A stretch of 64,000 nt of DNA, from assembly GCA_043757265.1 (NCBI GenBank), contig JAYUQP010000067.1, positions 1 through 64,000 of the forward strand, read 5' to 3'. The notes under the pieces were generated by a model that worked only from the letters and a program-made list of their open reading frames with translations, was not told the DNA's origin and did no database searches. The stretch is from JANPLN01 sp043757265. Lineage in GTDB: Bacteria; Bdellovibrionota; Bdellovibrionia; Bdellovibrionales; JAGQZY01. Numbering within the stretch: position 1 is the stretch's first letter; every line of letters starts with the position of its first letter. Below are positions 7,873 to 17,469 of this stretch, piece by piece. A program made the position numbers and the translations under genes.

Positions 7873-9995
7873 GAGCGCCTCCACGCGTGGTAGCGTTTTA
7901 AAAATCTGAGGCCCCATGGGGGAACGTTCGAAGTCTGCCAGCGACCGGCGGCAAACTTATTTGCTTCCGCCCAGGTGGGATAGGCATGGGTTGTGGCCAA
8001 AATCTTTTTCAGACCTAAGCGGTGCTTCATCGCCAGTACGATTTCACTGATGGACTCTCCTGCATGCGCCGCCACGAAAGTTGCACCTAAAATCTGATCC
8101 GAATTTTTGCCGGTGATAAATTTAACAAAGCCGTTTTCCTCACCTTCGCAGATCGCGCGGTCGAGTTCCGAGATGGAGTACTTGGTCACCTCAGCGTCAG
8201 CCATCTGTGCTCGCGCTTCGGCTTCGGTGAGTCCCACCTGTGCGATCTCGGGCGACGTGAACACCACCTGTGGCATCACTCGGTAATCAGCTGCAAATTG
8301 TTTGAACGGGCGAAGAAGACCGTTTAGCGTGGCATACCATGCCTGATGAGCGGCTGCATGAGTGAGTTGAAATGGCCCCGCACAGTCGCCGCAAACAAAA
8401 ATATTTGGAAAGCGTGTGGCTAAAAACTTATCATGCGCGATAAAACCTTTTTCGTCTAAAGTGATGCCGAGTTTTTCAAGTCCTAAACCAGCGGTTCGCG
8501 CCCGTCTGCCAATTGCAAACAGCACCTGATCAAAATGAATAGCTTCTGTTTGTTCTTTTTCATCGAGCACGATTGCAAAGTTGTTTTCCTCAATTCTGAC
8601 AAGTTCAGTATTCAGTTTAAGGACGACGCCCTCCTGAGTTAAAATTTGCTCTAACATCAAGGACACTTCGGGCTCAGAACTATTTAATATCTTTGGTGAT
8701 TTATCTATCAATGTCACCAGGCTTCCTAATCGGCAAAATGCTTGAGCAAGCTCACAGCCGATGGCACCGGCACCAACGATCAGCAATGTTTTCGGTTGTT
8801 CTTTCAGTGTCCACAAATTCTCACTGGTTAAATAGGTTTTCAGACCAGACACTGCTGGGACGATGGGCTCCGCACCGGAGGCAATAACTATGTTTTTGGT
8901 CGTTAATACTCGATCGCCGCATTTCACTTCAAACGGTGAAAGGATTTCTGCGTCGCCCGAAAAACATTCAACACCCCGCTGCGTGTACCGTTCGCGAGAA
9001 TCGTTAGGTGCTATTTTTGCTATCACCGAATGCACGCGCTCCATAATTTTCGCAAAAGAAACAGAAACTGCTGTGTTAGATACTCCAAAATCCTGCGCCT
9101 TGCGAACTGCATGGGCCATTTTAGCAGAAGCGATAAAGGCTTTACTTGGCACACAGCCAGAGTTCAGGCAGTCGCCTCCCATTTTATCTTTTTCGATGAG
9201 CGCGACTTTGGCTTTTACAGTCGCCGCAATGTAGGAGCTTACTAGCCCCGCCGAGCCTGCTCCGATAACTACGGTGTTGTAATCGAAGCGTTTCGGTTTT
9301 TTGTACGCTTTGTATATATTTACCTGCCGAAAATATTCCATGGCGGCCTTACCAAACCACGGTAGTGCTGCCAAACCGAAAAGTGCGAGTGTGACCTCCA
9401 CGGTCACCACGTCGGACAATGAAGTGAGTTCGGAGATATTGCGACCGGCATAAACATAGGCCACCGTACCTGGCAGCATCCCTAACTGGCTAATCCAAAA
9501 AAAACGAAATGCAGATATCGAAGTAAGCCCCATCACCATGTTCACCATAAAAAACGGCACAACTGGTGCCAGTCGCAAACTTAGCAAATAATATGTGCCG
9601 TCGGCCTCCATGCCATCGTTGATCTTTTTAAAAAACATGGAGTACTTTTTTTGCACGGTATCTTTGAATAATAACCGAGTCCCTAGAAACGCCAGTGTGG
9701 CACCAATAGTACTAACAACAGACACGAGTATCGACCCCACAATCACCCCAAAGAGAGCTCCCGCTAGAAGCGTAAGAACCGAGGCACCAGGAAACGAAAG
9801 CGCGGTGGTGATAATGTAGATGAGTGAAAACATCAACACACTGATTGCAAAGTGTTCTTGCACAATAATTTTTAAAGACGCCAACTGCACTTGCGTACTA
9901 CTTAGCGAAAGAAAGCTTGGGCCTGCCTTGTAATAAAAAGCAACCAGTACGATCCCAGCTACAAACAACATCCAGTTTCGTTTATTATTTAGCAT
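7869..9995 (-). CDS. VTT/TVP38 membrane domain fused to FAD-dependent disulfide oxidoreductase
   Basis: The protein has 708 residues in two parts. Residues 1-225 are a TVP38/TMEM64 (VTT) membrane domain with about five hydrophobic helices and the FPGASVLTLLAGALFG motif. From residue 240 a mercuric-reductase/dihydrolipoamide-dehydrogenase type flavoprotein follows. It has the FAD motif GAGSAG, the redox pair GGDCLNSGC (Cys276 and Cys281), the NAD(P) motif GAGAIG, the FVCGDCAG motif and the C-terminal HAYPTWAE. No heavy-metal-binding domain is present. The family reduces a disulfide or small thiol with NAD(P)H; here the active site would be held at the inner membrane. It is the first gene of a three-gene minus-strand operon. 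Confidence 0.9.
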   Translation of the reverse strand: MLNNKRNWMLFVAGIVLVAFYYKAGPSFLSLSSTQVQLASLKIIVQEHFAISVLMFSLIYIITTALSFPGASVLTLLAGALFGVIVGSILVSVVSTIGATLAFLGTRLLFKDTVQKKYSMFFKKINDGMEADGTYYLLSLRLAPVVPFFMVNMVMGLTSISAFRFFWISQLGMLPGTVAYVYAGRNISELTSLSDVVTVEVTLALFGLAALPWFGKAAMEYFRQVNIYKAYKKPKRFDYNTVVIGAGSAGLVSSYIAATVKAKVALIEKDKMGGDCLNSGCVPSKAFIASAKMAHAVRKAQDFGVSNTAVSVSFAKIMERVHSVIAKIAPNDSRERYTQRGVECFSGDAEILSPFEVKCGDRVLTTKNIVIASGAEPIVPAVSGLKTYLTSENLWTLKEQPKTLLIVGAGAIGCELAQAFCRLGSLVTLIDKSPKILNSSEPEVSLMLEQILTQEGVVLKLNTELVRIEENNFAIVLDEKEQTEAIHFDQVLFAIGRRARTAGLGLEKLGITLDEKGFIAHDKFLATRFPNIFVCGDCAGPFQLTHAAAHQAWYATLNGLLRPFKQFAADYRVMPQVVFTSPEIAQVGLTEAEARAQMADAEVTKYSISELDRAICEGEENGFVKFITGKNSDQILGATFVAAHAGESISEIVLAMKHRLGLKKILATTHAYPTWAEANKFAAGRWQTSNVPPWGLRFLKRYHAWRRS

Positions 9996-10041
9996 CTTTT
10001 CCGTTCTCTTGATTTGTGCGACAAAAATTCATGTTATCCAG

Positions 10042-10069
10042 TTGCATTTTGATGTCAACTCGCTAGAAT
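10042..10069 (+). promoter_or_regulatory. Possible promoter for a leaderless CNNM gene
   Basis: A TTGCAT box (10042-10047), a 16-base spacer and TAGAAT (10064-10069) lie just before the ATG at 10078, which has no ribosome binding site. The -35 match is only partial. Confidence 0.35.
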
Positions 10070-10077
10070 CACAGCCA

Positions 10078-11118
10078 ATGGAAGAGATTTTAGTTATCTG
10101 TACGTGTCTTGCGTTAAACGCTGTCTTCGCAGCTTATGAAATGGCCTTTGTTTCGGTGCCGAAACCTGAGCTTCGCAGCGTAGCCCGAAAAGGCAATTTT
10201 TCGGCAAAAAAACTTTTAAAGTTACGAGAAAATCCAGAGCGTTCACTGTCTGTAATTCAAGTTGGAATCACTCTCGTCGGTGCCATTGCCGCTGCCGTTG
10301 GAGGAGCTGGTGCCTCTGATCGTTTAGAGCCTTATTTAATAAGCGAATTTGGAATGGTTCCTCTACACGCCGAAATCTTAGCGGTCATTGCTGTTGTTCT
10401 ACCGCTCACCTATCTTAATGTGGTCATAGGTGAACTTGTTCCTAAAACTTTAGCGTTACGAAATCCAATGAAGATTGTTTTAACCGGTGCAAAAGTTTTA
10501 TTTATCGCCGATAAAATTCTCTCGCCAGTCGTTACCGGACTTGAATGGTCGACGAAAATTTTGCTCAAAATCTTTTTTCGTAAAAAATCAATCCCCGAAC
10601 CCTCAACTCTCATTTCAATTGAAATTGATGCGCTCTCCCCCACACATCAAGCGCTTATGTTGAACATGGCACAGATTGAAAATAAAAAAATCACAGACGC
10701 CCTTGTTTCGTGGACTAAAACAAACTTCGTAAATAAACAAGACACGATAGCCGTAGTTTTTCAGGCCGTCCTGCAATCTGGGCACACTCGGTTGCCCGTT
10801 TTAGATGAAAACAAAGTAATTGGTATTCTACATACCAAAGAGTTCATCGCCTACCGCGAGTCTGGAGAAACAAACTGGGCTGTGATCATTCGACCGACCA
10901 TGCACGTGTACGGCACCGACTCTGTGTTGCGAACTATGCGGATGATGCAAGATAAAAAAAGCCACATGGCTATTGTGATCAATGAAGTCAGGCAAATTTT
11001 AGGCGTTGTGACACTGGAAGATCTCATCGAAGAGGTCATCGGCGATATTTACGATGAAGACGATGATGGGAAAATACGCAAAATTTATGCCGCAAAAGCA
11101 AAAGGCCGCTTTATTTAG
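10078..11118 (+). CDS. CNNM/CBS-domain membrane protein (HlyC/CorC type)
   Basis: The protein has 346 residues. An N-terminal CNNM (DUF21) domain with three to four transmembrane helices spans about residues 1-150 and includes the typical AAYEMAFVSV, LRENPERSLSVIQVGITLVG and VIGELVPKTLALRNP signatures. A pair of CBS domains follows (about 200-330). It ends soon after IEEVIGDIYDE and therefore lacks the C-terminal CorC_HlyC domain found in longer relatives. The family is linked to divalent-cation efflux. I place the start at the ATG at 10078, where the first helix begins; a TTG at 10009 would add a non-conserved tail. It is divergent from the VTT fusion. Its last codons form half of a terminator stem. 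Confidence 0.85.
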   Translation: MEEILVICTCLALNAVFAAYEMAFVSVPKPELRSVARKGNFSAKKLLKLRENPERSLSVIQVGITLVGAIAAAVGGAGASDRLEPYLISEFGMVPLHAEILAVIAVVLPLTYLNVVIGELVPKTLALRNPMKIVLTGAKVLFIADKILSPVVTGLEWSTKILLKIFFRKKSIPEPSTLISIEIDALSPTHQALMLNMAQIENKKITDALVSWTKTNFVNKQDTIAVVFQAVLQSGHTRLPVLDENKVIGILHTKEFIAYRESGETNWAVIIRPTMHVYGTDSVLRTMRMMQDKKSHMAIVINEVRQILGVVTLEDLIEEVIGDIYDEDDDGKIRKIYAAKAKGRFI

Positions 11119-11130
11119 GAAGCGGCCTTT
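11101..11130 (+). terminator. Terminator hairpin overlapping the CNNM stop codon
   Basis: A perfect 10-bp stem (AAGGCCGCTT at 11102-11111 with its complement at 11120-11129) encloses the TAG stop at 11116-11118. A short T run follows the 3' arm. The flanking A and T runs make it usable in both directions between convergent genes. Confidence 0.7.
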
Positions 11131-11164
11131 GCGACTAATCTTTTGAAATTAACTTACTACTTAC

Positions 11165-11416
11165 TTAAGCTAGACGCTTTTTGCTGATGACCATACGGTA
11201 AACTGCAAGAATTAAAATTGCACCCACAACAGAGGCAATAAACCCAGCAGCTTCCATGTCGTTGTACCAACCCATGTTTCGCCCTAAAAGATTGGCGACG
11301 AACGCCCCGGCGATACCTAGTAGTATTGTTACAATCCAACCGCCTGGATCTCGTCCCGGCATAATTGCTTTTGCAACTAGTCCTACTATTAATCCGATAA
11401 ATACTGTCCAAATCAT
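11165..11416 (-). CDS. GlsB/YeaQ/YmgE family small membrane protein
   Basis: The protein has 83 residues with three transmembrane helices and the hallmark sequence GLIVGLVAKAIMPGRDPGG, followed by ILLGIAGAFVANLLG. The family sits in the inner membrane and is induced by general stress in several bacteria; a molecular role is not established. The ATG is preceded by GGAGCAAAT. It stands alone and converges on the CNNM gene. Confidence 0.9.
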   Translation of the reverse strand: MIWTVFIGLIVGLVAKAIMPGRDPGGWIVTILLGIAGAFVANLLGRNMGWYNDMEAAGFIASVVGAILILAVYRMVISKKRLA

Positions 11417-11610
11417 ATTTGCTCCTTTGTGAATGTCTAAGGCACAAGCCCTGAATAGATAAAGTGCACTAATAATGCCAAGTTATTTTACTACCTACAA
11501 GCATCTTACAGCAGTTTAGCAAAACCTCAGTAAGCCCAATGTTCAAATTTGCCCCGAGCTTATGAGTTCTTGAACGTGCACGATTTTTACAATGCGAATC
11601 TGCCTTATTA

Positions 11611-11802
11611 TTAACCATAAGCCTTATCGAACTGAAATCCGCGCATCTTTCCCTCTTCGGAAGTAAACCGAAGTTGAATGGGGTTGCAGCACACTTCACA
11701 ATCCTCGATGTAAACCTGTTCACCATCAGTTGAAAGATCTAGCAGCATTGAGATTTTTTCGAGGCAATATGGACATTTAAAAAACTTTTCGATTTCTTCC
11801 AT
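11611..11802 (-). CDS. CPXCG-motif cysteine-rich zinc-binding protein
   Basis: The 63-residue protein has two Cys pairs, FKCPYCLEKIS at residues 8-18 and IEDCEVCCNPIQ at 32-43. This matches the small Cys_rich_CPXCG family, although the first motif reads CPYCLE rather than CPYCGE. Four cysteines are placed to hold one zinc ion. Its role is unknown; members are cytoplasmic. The ATG follows AAGGATAATCT, a clear ribosome binding site. It lies directly upstream of the RND operon on the opposite side of a short gap and on the same strand. Confidence 0.8.
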   Translation of the reverse strand: MEEIEKFFKCPYCLEKISMLLDLSTDGEQVYIEDCEVCCNPIQLRFTSEEGKMRGFQFDKAYG

Positions 11803-11840
11803 AGATTATCCTTACAAAAACGCGTCTGAAATTTCCTACG

Positions 11841-14800
11841 TCAGTTCGCTTCGTCAGATGTCTCCGATTTTGGGTTGTTGAGTTTTCTCAAGAATATTTT
11901 TGCCAAACGATTTGCCGGAAAACGTTTTTCGATCCATTCACGAAAGCCATCAATAAATAAGAACGCGGCTGGGATTACCACAAGAGTTAACAGTGTGGAT
12001 GTAACGGTGCCACCTATCAAACCCACTCCCATGCTGGTGCGCTGACTGGAGGCCTCGTTAAGACCGATAGCAAGCGGCAAAGTTCCTGCAATCAACGCGA
12101 CTGATGTCATAAGAATTGGTCGCAATCGGGTTTTTCCGGCAGCGATGATTGCCGAAATTCGATCTTGCCCATTTTCCATTGCATTTTTAGCAAAATCCAC
12201 TAACAGAATCGAATTTTTAGCGGCCACACCCAGGAGCATAAAGATTCCTAAAAACGCAAAAAGGTTCAGCGACTCGCCTGCCACAAGCAGTCCAACGAAG
12301 GCGCCGCCAAGTGCAAGTGGAAGTGCGAGCATAATTGTTAGTGGCGTTACAAAAGACTCATAAAGACTCGCCAACACCATATAAATAAAAATGATCGCAA
12401 ACATCAACGCCACACCGAGTGATGACCCCATTTCTTGATTGCTCTCCGAGTCGCCCACGTAAAGGTAGCTCATCCCGGTTGGGAGTTTTAAATCTCCGTC
12501 GCTTAAACGTTTTGATGTTCTAGCCATAACTGCATTTAAATCCCCTCCGGCTCGAATGTCTGCACTGACTAAGATTTTTCGCGACCGATCTTGACGATCA
12601 ATATTGGCCGGCCCGATCACGTCATTAAGCGTGGTCACATTTCGTAATTTGACTAACCGTTGATTGATGTTTGGAACGTAGGTTTCAAGATAGGAATCAC
12701 GCAAATTTCTTTGATCCTCTTGCAAACGCACACGAATGTCATACTCTTCGCCCAATTCGCGAAACTTTGCAGCCTTCACGCCTTCGACCTGGGCGCGAAG
12801 CTCGGCACCGATGGAACGCGAATTGATCCCCAAACTTTCTGAGGCTTCCATTCGCGGGCGAAACTGCAGTTCCGGCTTGCCCGCTCGGTTTGAACTATCC
12901 ACTTCCTTAAGATCTGTTTCTTTTTTTAATTCATCGACTAACTTTTTAGCCACTTCCTCCAGCGCCTTTTGGTCGTTTCCCAAAAGTGCCAATGTAAAAG
13001 GCCGTGTCATAGCTCCGCCTGTTGGATCGTAATCTTTCACCTGGATTTTTACATCGGTATAACCTTTGAGCTGATCACGCACACGGTCTTTCATTGCGGA
13101 GGTGTTCACTGTGCGATTTTTAAAATCAATCATACGTATGTAGCAACTTGCCGTCTGCGGCTCACCGTTAGAGCCACCTACAGTTAAACTCGTCAGTTCG
13201 ATTTCTTTATTTTGGCGAACACCCCCATCAATCTCTTCGGCTACTCTCGACATCTCTTCGAGGTTCGTTCCGGGAGGTAGTTCCATATCGACAACAAATT
13301 CACCGTTGTCCTGTGGAGGAATAAAGGTTCCTGGAATAAAGAGCACGGTCGACATACAAAGCACAAAAACTACCAATGCAAGTATGAGCACCGTAATCGG
13401 CCGTTTGACAACTTTATGCAAAAGCCTTTCGTAATAATGCTCCAGCCCACTTTGCATTTTTTCAAAACGACTTAGTACCGGCTGTGTGAGGCGATCCCAT
13501 AATCCTCCAGATGGCTTTTGCGAATGTGGCGCGCCCGCAAAATAGGCCGACAGCATCGGCGCCACCGTGAGCGCATCAAACAGTGAAATCACCATTGCAA
13601 AACACACCGTCAAACCAAACTGCCTCAAGAATTGACCAACAATGCCCGCAGTGAACGCCACTGGCGCAAACACTGCAATCACCACGAGTGTGGTTGCGAT
13701 GACCGCCAACTGCACCTCTTTTGTACCTTCCACAGACGCCGTGAATGGATCCTCGCCCAGCTCAAGCCGTCGGAAAATATTTTCACGCACAACAATGGCA
13801 TCATCAACGAGAAGACCCACCGCTAAAACCAGCGCAGTCAACGTCACTATATTGATCGAAAAGTCGTACATCGCCATTAAAATGAATGCGCCGATGATGG
13901 AGTTTGGAAGAGCAAGCGCTGTGATTATCGTCGAGCGCACACTGCCTAAAAAGAAATACACGATCAAAATCGTCAGTAAAATTCCGAGAAAAATAGTCTC
14001 TTTAACGTCGAAAATATTAGCATCAATTTCGCGGCTGCCATCCTGAATGTATCTCAACTTTACATCGACACCCGCCGTCTTTAAACTCTCTTCAATTTTT
14101 GGCAGTTTAAGTTTTACTCCGCGCACCACTTCAATAGTGTTTGTGCGCGATTGTTTGTAGATGTCGACAAAAAGCGATTTTTTTCCGTTGACGAAGGCTC
14201 GGCGCTTTTCGTCTTGCAGGGAATCTTTGACAACTCCCACGTCTGCCACCCGCACCGAAGAGTCATTGAAAAATAACGATAAAATAGTGTTTGATATGTC
14301 TTTCAGATTGACGAACTCGCCAACACTCTTAAACACCGTCTCTTTAGCAGCCTCGTTGATTTTACCAGCGGGAATATTCTCGCCCGTCATTCCCAGCTGC
14401 ATTGCCACTTGCCCCGCCGAAACCTGCCGTTCTTTTAATTTTTCGCGATCCAGCTGTACATGGATTTCTCGCTTGCGGCCCCCGGTAATCGACACGAGGC
14501 CAACGTCTTTAACCTGTTGCAATTGCGCTTTGATTTTTTTATCAACAAGATCGTACAGTTTGCCATCTTCAAGATCGGCCTCAACAGCAATACGCAGCAC
14601 GGGCGTATCGGAAGGATCGATTCTTCGAATCACCGGCTCTTCAGTTTCTGTCGGAATTTTAGTTTTGACGAGCGCCACTTTGTCGCGCACCTGTTGCTCG
14701 GCAAACTTAATATCGGTTTCTAGAGTGAATTCTGCAATCACTTGGCTAAAGCCTTCTTGACTCGTGGAGGTCAAACGCTTCAGTCCCGAGATAGTTGAGA

Positions 14801-15011
14801 CTTCATCCTCGACCGGTTTTGTAATCAGAGTCTCTATCTCCGTTGGACCTGCTCCAGGATAAACCGTTGTCACGGTAATGATCGGGAAGTTCACGTCGGG
14901 AAACAAATCCACAGGGATTTTATAAATAGCGGCTGTTCCCACAACCAGCATCATGGCTATAATACACGAAATAAAAATGGGCCGTTTGATGGACAGTTCT
15001 GCTAAACTCAC
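11841..15011 (-). CDS. RND-type efflux pump, inner-membrane subunit
   Basis: The protein has 1056 residues, the full length for the HAE1/AcrB branch. Helix 1 (KRPIFISCIIAMMLVV), the DLFPDVNFPIITVTTVYPGAGPTEIE segment, helix 4 with the proton-relay pair in GLLVDDAIVVRENIFRR, and the PPQDNGEF motif of the second half are all present. It exports hydrophobic compounds using the proton gradient. The GTG start overlaps the TGA of the TolC-like gene (GTGA), so translation is coupled. A separate periplasmic adaptor gene is absent on either side. Hydrophobic drugs, bile-like detergents or lipids are possible substrates; the sequence does not decide. Confidence 0.93.
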   Translation of the reverse strand: MSLAELSIKRPIFISCIIAMMLVVGTAAIYKIPVDLFPDVNFPIITVTTVYPGAGPTEIETLITKPVEDEVSTISGLKRLTSTSQEGFSQVIAEFTLETDIKFAEQQVRDKVALVKTKIPTETEEPVIRRIDPSDTPVLRIAVEADLEDGKLYDLVDKKIKAQLQQVKDVGLVSITGGRKREIHVQLDREKLKERQVSAGQVAMQLGMTGENIPAGKINEAAKETVFKSVGEFVNLKDISNTILSLFFNDSSVRVADVGVVKDSLQDEKRRAFVNGKKSLFVDIYKQSRTNTIEVVRGVKLKLPKIEESLKTAGVDVKLRYIQDGSREIDANIFDVKETIFLGILLTILIVYFFLGSVRSTIITALALPNSIIGAFILMAMYDFSINIVTLTALVLAVGLLVDDAIVVRENIFRRLELGEDPFTASVEGTKEVQLAVIATTLVVIAVFAPVAFTAGIVGQFLRQFGLTVCFAMVISLFDALTVAPMLSAYFAGAPHSQKPSGGLWDRLTQPVLSRFEKMQSGLEHYYERLLHKVVKRPITVLILALVVFVLCMSTVLFIPGTFIPPQDNGEFVVDMELPPGTNLEEMSRVAEEIDGGVRQNKEIELTSLTVGGSNGEPQTASCYIRMIDFKNRTVNTSAMKDRVRDQLKGYTDVKIQVKDYDPTGGAMTRPFTLALLGNDQKALEEVAKKLVDELKKETDLKEVDSSNRAGKPELQFRPRMEASESLGINSRSIGAELRAQVEGVKAAKFRELGEEYDIRVRLQEDQRNLRDSYLETYVPNINQRLVKLRNVTTLNDVIGPANIDRQDRSRKILVSADIRAGGDLNAVMARTSKRLSDGDLKLPTGMSYLYVGDSESNQEMGSSLGVALMFAIIFIYMVLASLYESFVTPLTIMLALPLALGGAFVGLLVAGESLNLFAFLGIFMLLGVAAKNSILLVDFAKNAMENGQDRISAIIAAGKTRLRPILMTSVALIAGTLPLAIGLNEASSQRTSMGVGLIGGTVTSTLLTLVVIPAAFLFIDGFREWIEKRFPANRLAKIFLRKLNNPKSETSDEAN

Positions 15012-16486
15012 TGCATTCCCCCAGTATAAAGTTGACCCTGCAAACGAAGACTGAGGCTTTCGTACAATGACTGAGCGCGAGCACGCTCCGCCCGCAAGTA
15101 ATCTTGCTCGAAATTTAGCACATTAAATAGTGACGATCGACCCAGCCGAATTAGCCTTTTTTCTTCCTGCAATTTTTCGCGCTGAGCTTTCACAATCTGA
15201 CCTAGAAGATCCAATCGATTTAATGCCTCTTGATGATTTGCAACGAGATCTGCCCATTGCAAGTCCTGATCTTTTTTCTTAAATTCGAGATCAGCATCTG
15301 CCGCCGCTTGCCGCAAACGAGCACCCTCACGCGCGTCAGCTGATGCGCTGAGGTGAAGCGGTACCGTGAACTGCACACCGTAAGCATAGCTATTTCTGTT
15401 TGACGTGTTCGTGTTTGAAATCGCATCAGAAACACTAAGGTCATTTCTTCCATTCATCGCGTAGGATCCCACTAACGACACTGCGGGCTTGTTTCTTTCC
15501 TCAGCCATGATTGCCGCAGCCTTACTCAGCTTCGATTGCTCTTGAGCAATGGTCACATCCATGCGTTCGCCAGGGCGTTTTGCAGAAAGTGTTGTGCGAT
15601 CAAAGCTATCTACGTCGATGGCTTTTAACGCCGGCACGGTCTCGTCAGGCGTCGAAAAGCGCCAGCGATTGAAATTTCTCTGAGCGCTGCGCTCTTCATC
15701 GAGTGCTAACTTGAGATCGAGTTCATTAGCGATATACGCTGCTTTGGTTTGTAGAACATCCGATTTATCGCGCAGATCCAAGCGCGCCTTTTTTTGAATA
15801 AAATCAAAAAGCTCTTTCGAGCGAGCAAAGGCTTCCTTTTGCAGTCCCACCACCGACTGCGCCGTTGCCAGGCGCCAGTAAGCAAGCTGGGCGTTGATCA
15901 AAACTTCGGTTTGTTGAAGACTTGCAGCTTCGAGTTCCGCACGATTTTGCGCTAATACGACATCTCTTTGAGCTCGGGAAGAACGAGCGAACAGATTTTT
16001 CCAAAGAGGAATTTCCAAATCCACACTCGGAATCGCATTCCAATTTTCAAATGCCAGCGGGGTCGCACCAAAACCCGCATTAAAAAACTTCGTTTTATAA
16101 ACGTTGTAGTTCAGCCGCATCTGTAAACCGAAGGCAAACTCTTGTGAGACGCCTAAATTGTAGGAGTTTGTGCGAATTTCGTCATAAAAAAAACCAGGTT
16201 GATTGGGAAAGCCAGCATTGGAATCAACGGCTGCTTTTCCATGCAGCAGCGGTTTAAAATACAAATCCCCTTCACGCTGGGAGCCAGCGAAGCCAGCTTT
16301 TTTAAGTGTTGCGGCTTTGAACAATGGATTATTTTCTTTGACGCTTCCTAAGTAAACTTCAAGCGAAGTTGTTTTCGAGATGAGCTCCAAGGCTGTTTTC
16401 GAGGCTGGCTCGGCGGACATAACGAATTGCGACGCGGAAAATATCAACAATGGTATTAGGAACATGAGACCTCTGCGTGATTTCAT
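15008..16486 (-). CDS. TolC-family outer membrane efflux channel
   Basis: The protein has 492 residues with a signal peptide (MKSRRGLMFLIPLLIFSASQFVMSA). Two OEP repeats follow, seen as long coiled-coil helices rich in Ala, Gln, Arg and Leu (for example around residues 190-270 and 395-470). It would form the trimeric channel for the RND pump encoded immediately downstream. I chose the ATG at 16486, where the signal peptide starts, over an in-frame TTG at 16501. The LysR gene lies 140 bp upstream on the same strand. Confidence 0.88.
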   Translation of the reverse strand: MKSRRGLMFLIPLLIFSASQFVMSAEPASKTALELISKTTSLEVYLGSVKENNPLFKAATLKKAGFAGSQREGDLYFKPLLHGKAAVDSNAGFPNQPGFFYDEIRTNSYNLGVSQEFAFGLQMRLNYNVYKTKFFNAGFGATPLAFENWNAIPSVDLEIPLWKNLFARSSRAQRDVVLAQNRAELEAASLQQTEVLINAQLAYWRLATAQSVVGLQKEAFARSKELFDFIQKKARLDLRDKSDVLQTKAAYIANELDLKLALDEERSAQRNFNRWRFSTPDETVPALKAIDVDSFDRTTLSAKRPGERMDVTIAQEQSKLSKAAAIMAEERNKPAVSLVGSYAMNGRNDLSVSDAISNTNTSNRNSYAYGVQFTVPLHLSASADAREGARLRQAAADADLEFKKKDQDLQWADLVANHQEALNRLDLLGQIVKAQREKLQEEKRLIRLGRSSLFNVLNFEQDYLRAERARAQSLYESLSLRLQGQLYTGGMQ

Positions 16487-16626
16487 TTTTTGAATCTTCA
16501 ATATAAAATGACTGGCGCGATCCAGGCAAGCAGCAAAAGGTTACATCCGGCTACCTAACAAGACTCTAAAAATGTTGGATGCCATGCCGCAAAAAGCATC
16601 ACCAACGGCACCAAAACCAGAAATCT

Positions 16627-17469
16627 TTAAAACCGCATTTTTTTTATGGTTTCTACAAAAACTTTCCCACGCTGAACGCTGCGAAATTCGTTTTTGTAAA
16701 TCAGATAAATTTTATCAGAAAATGAGGGGGCCCCTTTTACGATGGCACACCGATGCCCTCCTGCCGATTGTAAAACTCTTTGAGGAAGTATTCCTCGCCC
16801 CGCGCCCCCAATCACTAACTTTGCGATAACATCCAAACTTGCAGATTCGATCAGCCGATACTTGTTTAATTTTTCTTTTTTCAATTTGTTTAGTATTGAT
16901 TGCGATTGTAATAGGCTGGGCTCGATAAAAAGCACATCTAAATTTTTACACTCTGGCGCTTGCCACATTGTAACAATGTCGTCGCATAGGTGCCGCATGA
17001 TGAGATCGGGATTCCGCGACGGGTTAACCACAATTCCTGCCTCAAGCTGACCCGCATTGACCAAATCTGTCATTTGTCTGGATAAGCCGTGCACCAATTG
17101 AAACTGTAAAAGAGGATACTGCTCAAGCAATTGAGACAGAACGTCAGGAAGAATATACTGAGCCACAGCTGTATGACACCCCAAACGAATCAATCCTTGT
17201 GGTGCATTGATGCTTAAATGAACCGCGTCTTTGACCGACTTCCATTGCTCTAGAAGTGTTTGCGCCGAAAGAAGTAAGATTTCTCCAGCGGGAGTCAACT
17301 GCACACCCTTCTTGGAGCGAATCAGCAAGGTTACCTGCATGTCGGTTTCTATTTTTTTTATTGCATGCGACAGCGCCGGCTGGGTAATTCCTAAGCGCTC
17401 GGCGGCTCGGGTCACGTGACCCACTCGTGCAACTTCAGTAAAATATTTTAAGTCATCGGAGCTAATCAT
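16627..17469 (-). CDS. LysR-family transcriptional regulator
   Basis: The protein has 280 residues. The N-terminal winged helix-turn-helix spans about residues 1-65 and includes FTEVARVGHVTRAAERLGITQPALSHAIKKIE. The rest is a periplasmic-binding-like effector domain. The gene precedes the TolC-RND pair on the same strand rather than diverging from it, so it may be co-transcribed with them or control them from a shared upstream region. The start ATG has no ribosome binding site and lies inside a 16-bp tandem repeat, which could be its own operator. Confidence 0.88.
   Translation of the reverse strand: MISSDDLKYFTEVARVGHVTRAAERLGITQPALSHAIKKIETDMQVTLLIRSKKGVQLTPAGEILLLSAQTLLEQWKSVKDAVHLSINAPQGLIRLGCHTAVAQYILPDVLSQLLEQYPLLQFQLVHGLSRQMTDLVNAGQLEAGIVVNPSRNPDLIMRHLCDDIVTMWQAPECKNLDVLFIEPSLLQSQSILNKLKKEKLNKYRLIESASLDVIAKLVIGGAGRGILPQRVLQSAGGHRCAIVKGAPSFSDKIYLIYKNEFRSVQRGKVFVETIKKMRF

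Noticed and set aside
11469..11726. 85-codon minus-strand frame overlapping the CPXCG gene
   Set aside because: It is an out-of-phase shadow of the CPXCG protein, which has family motifs and a ribosome binding site.
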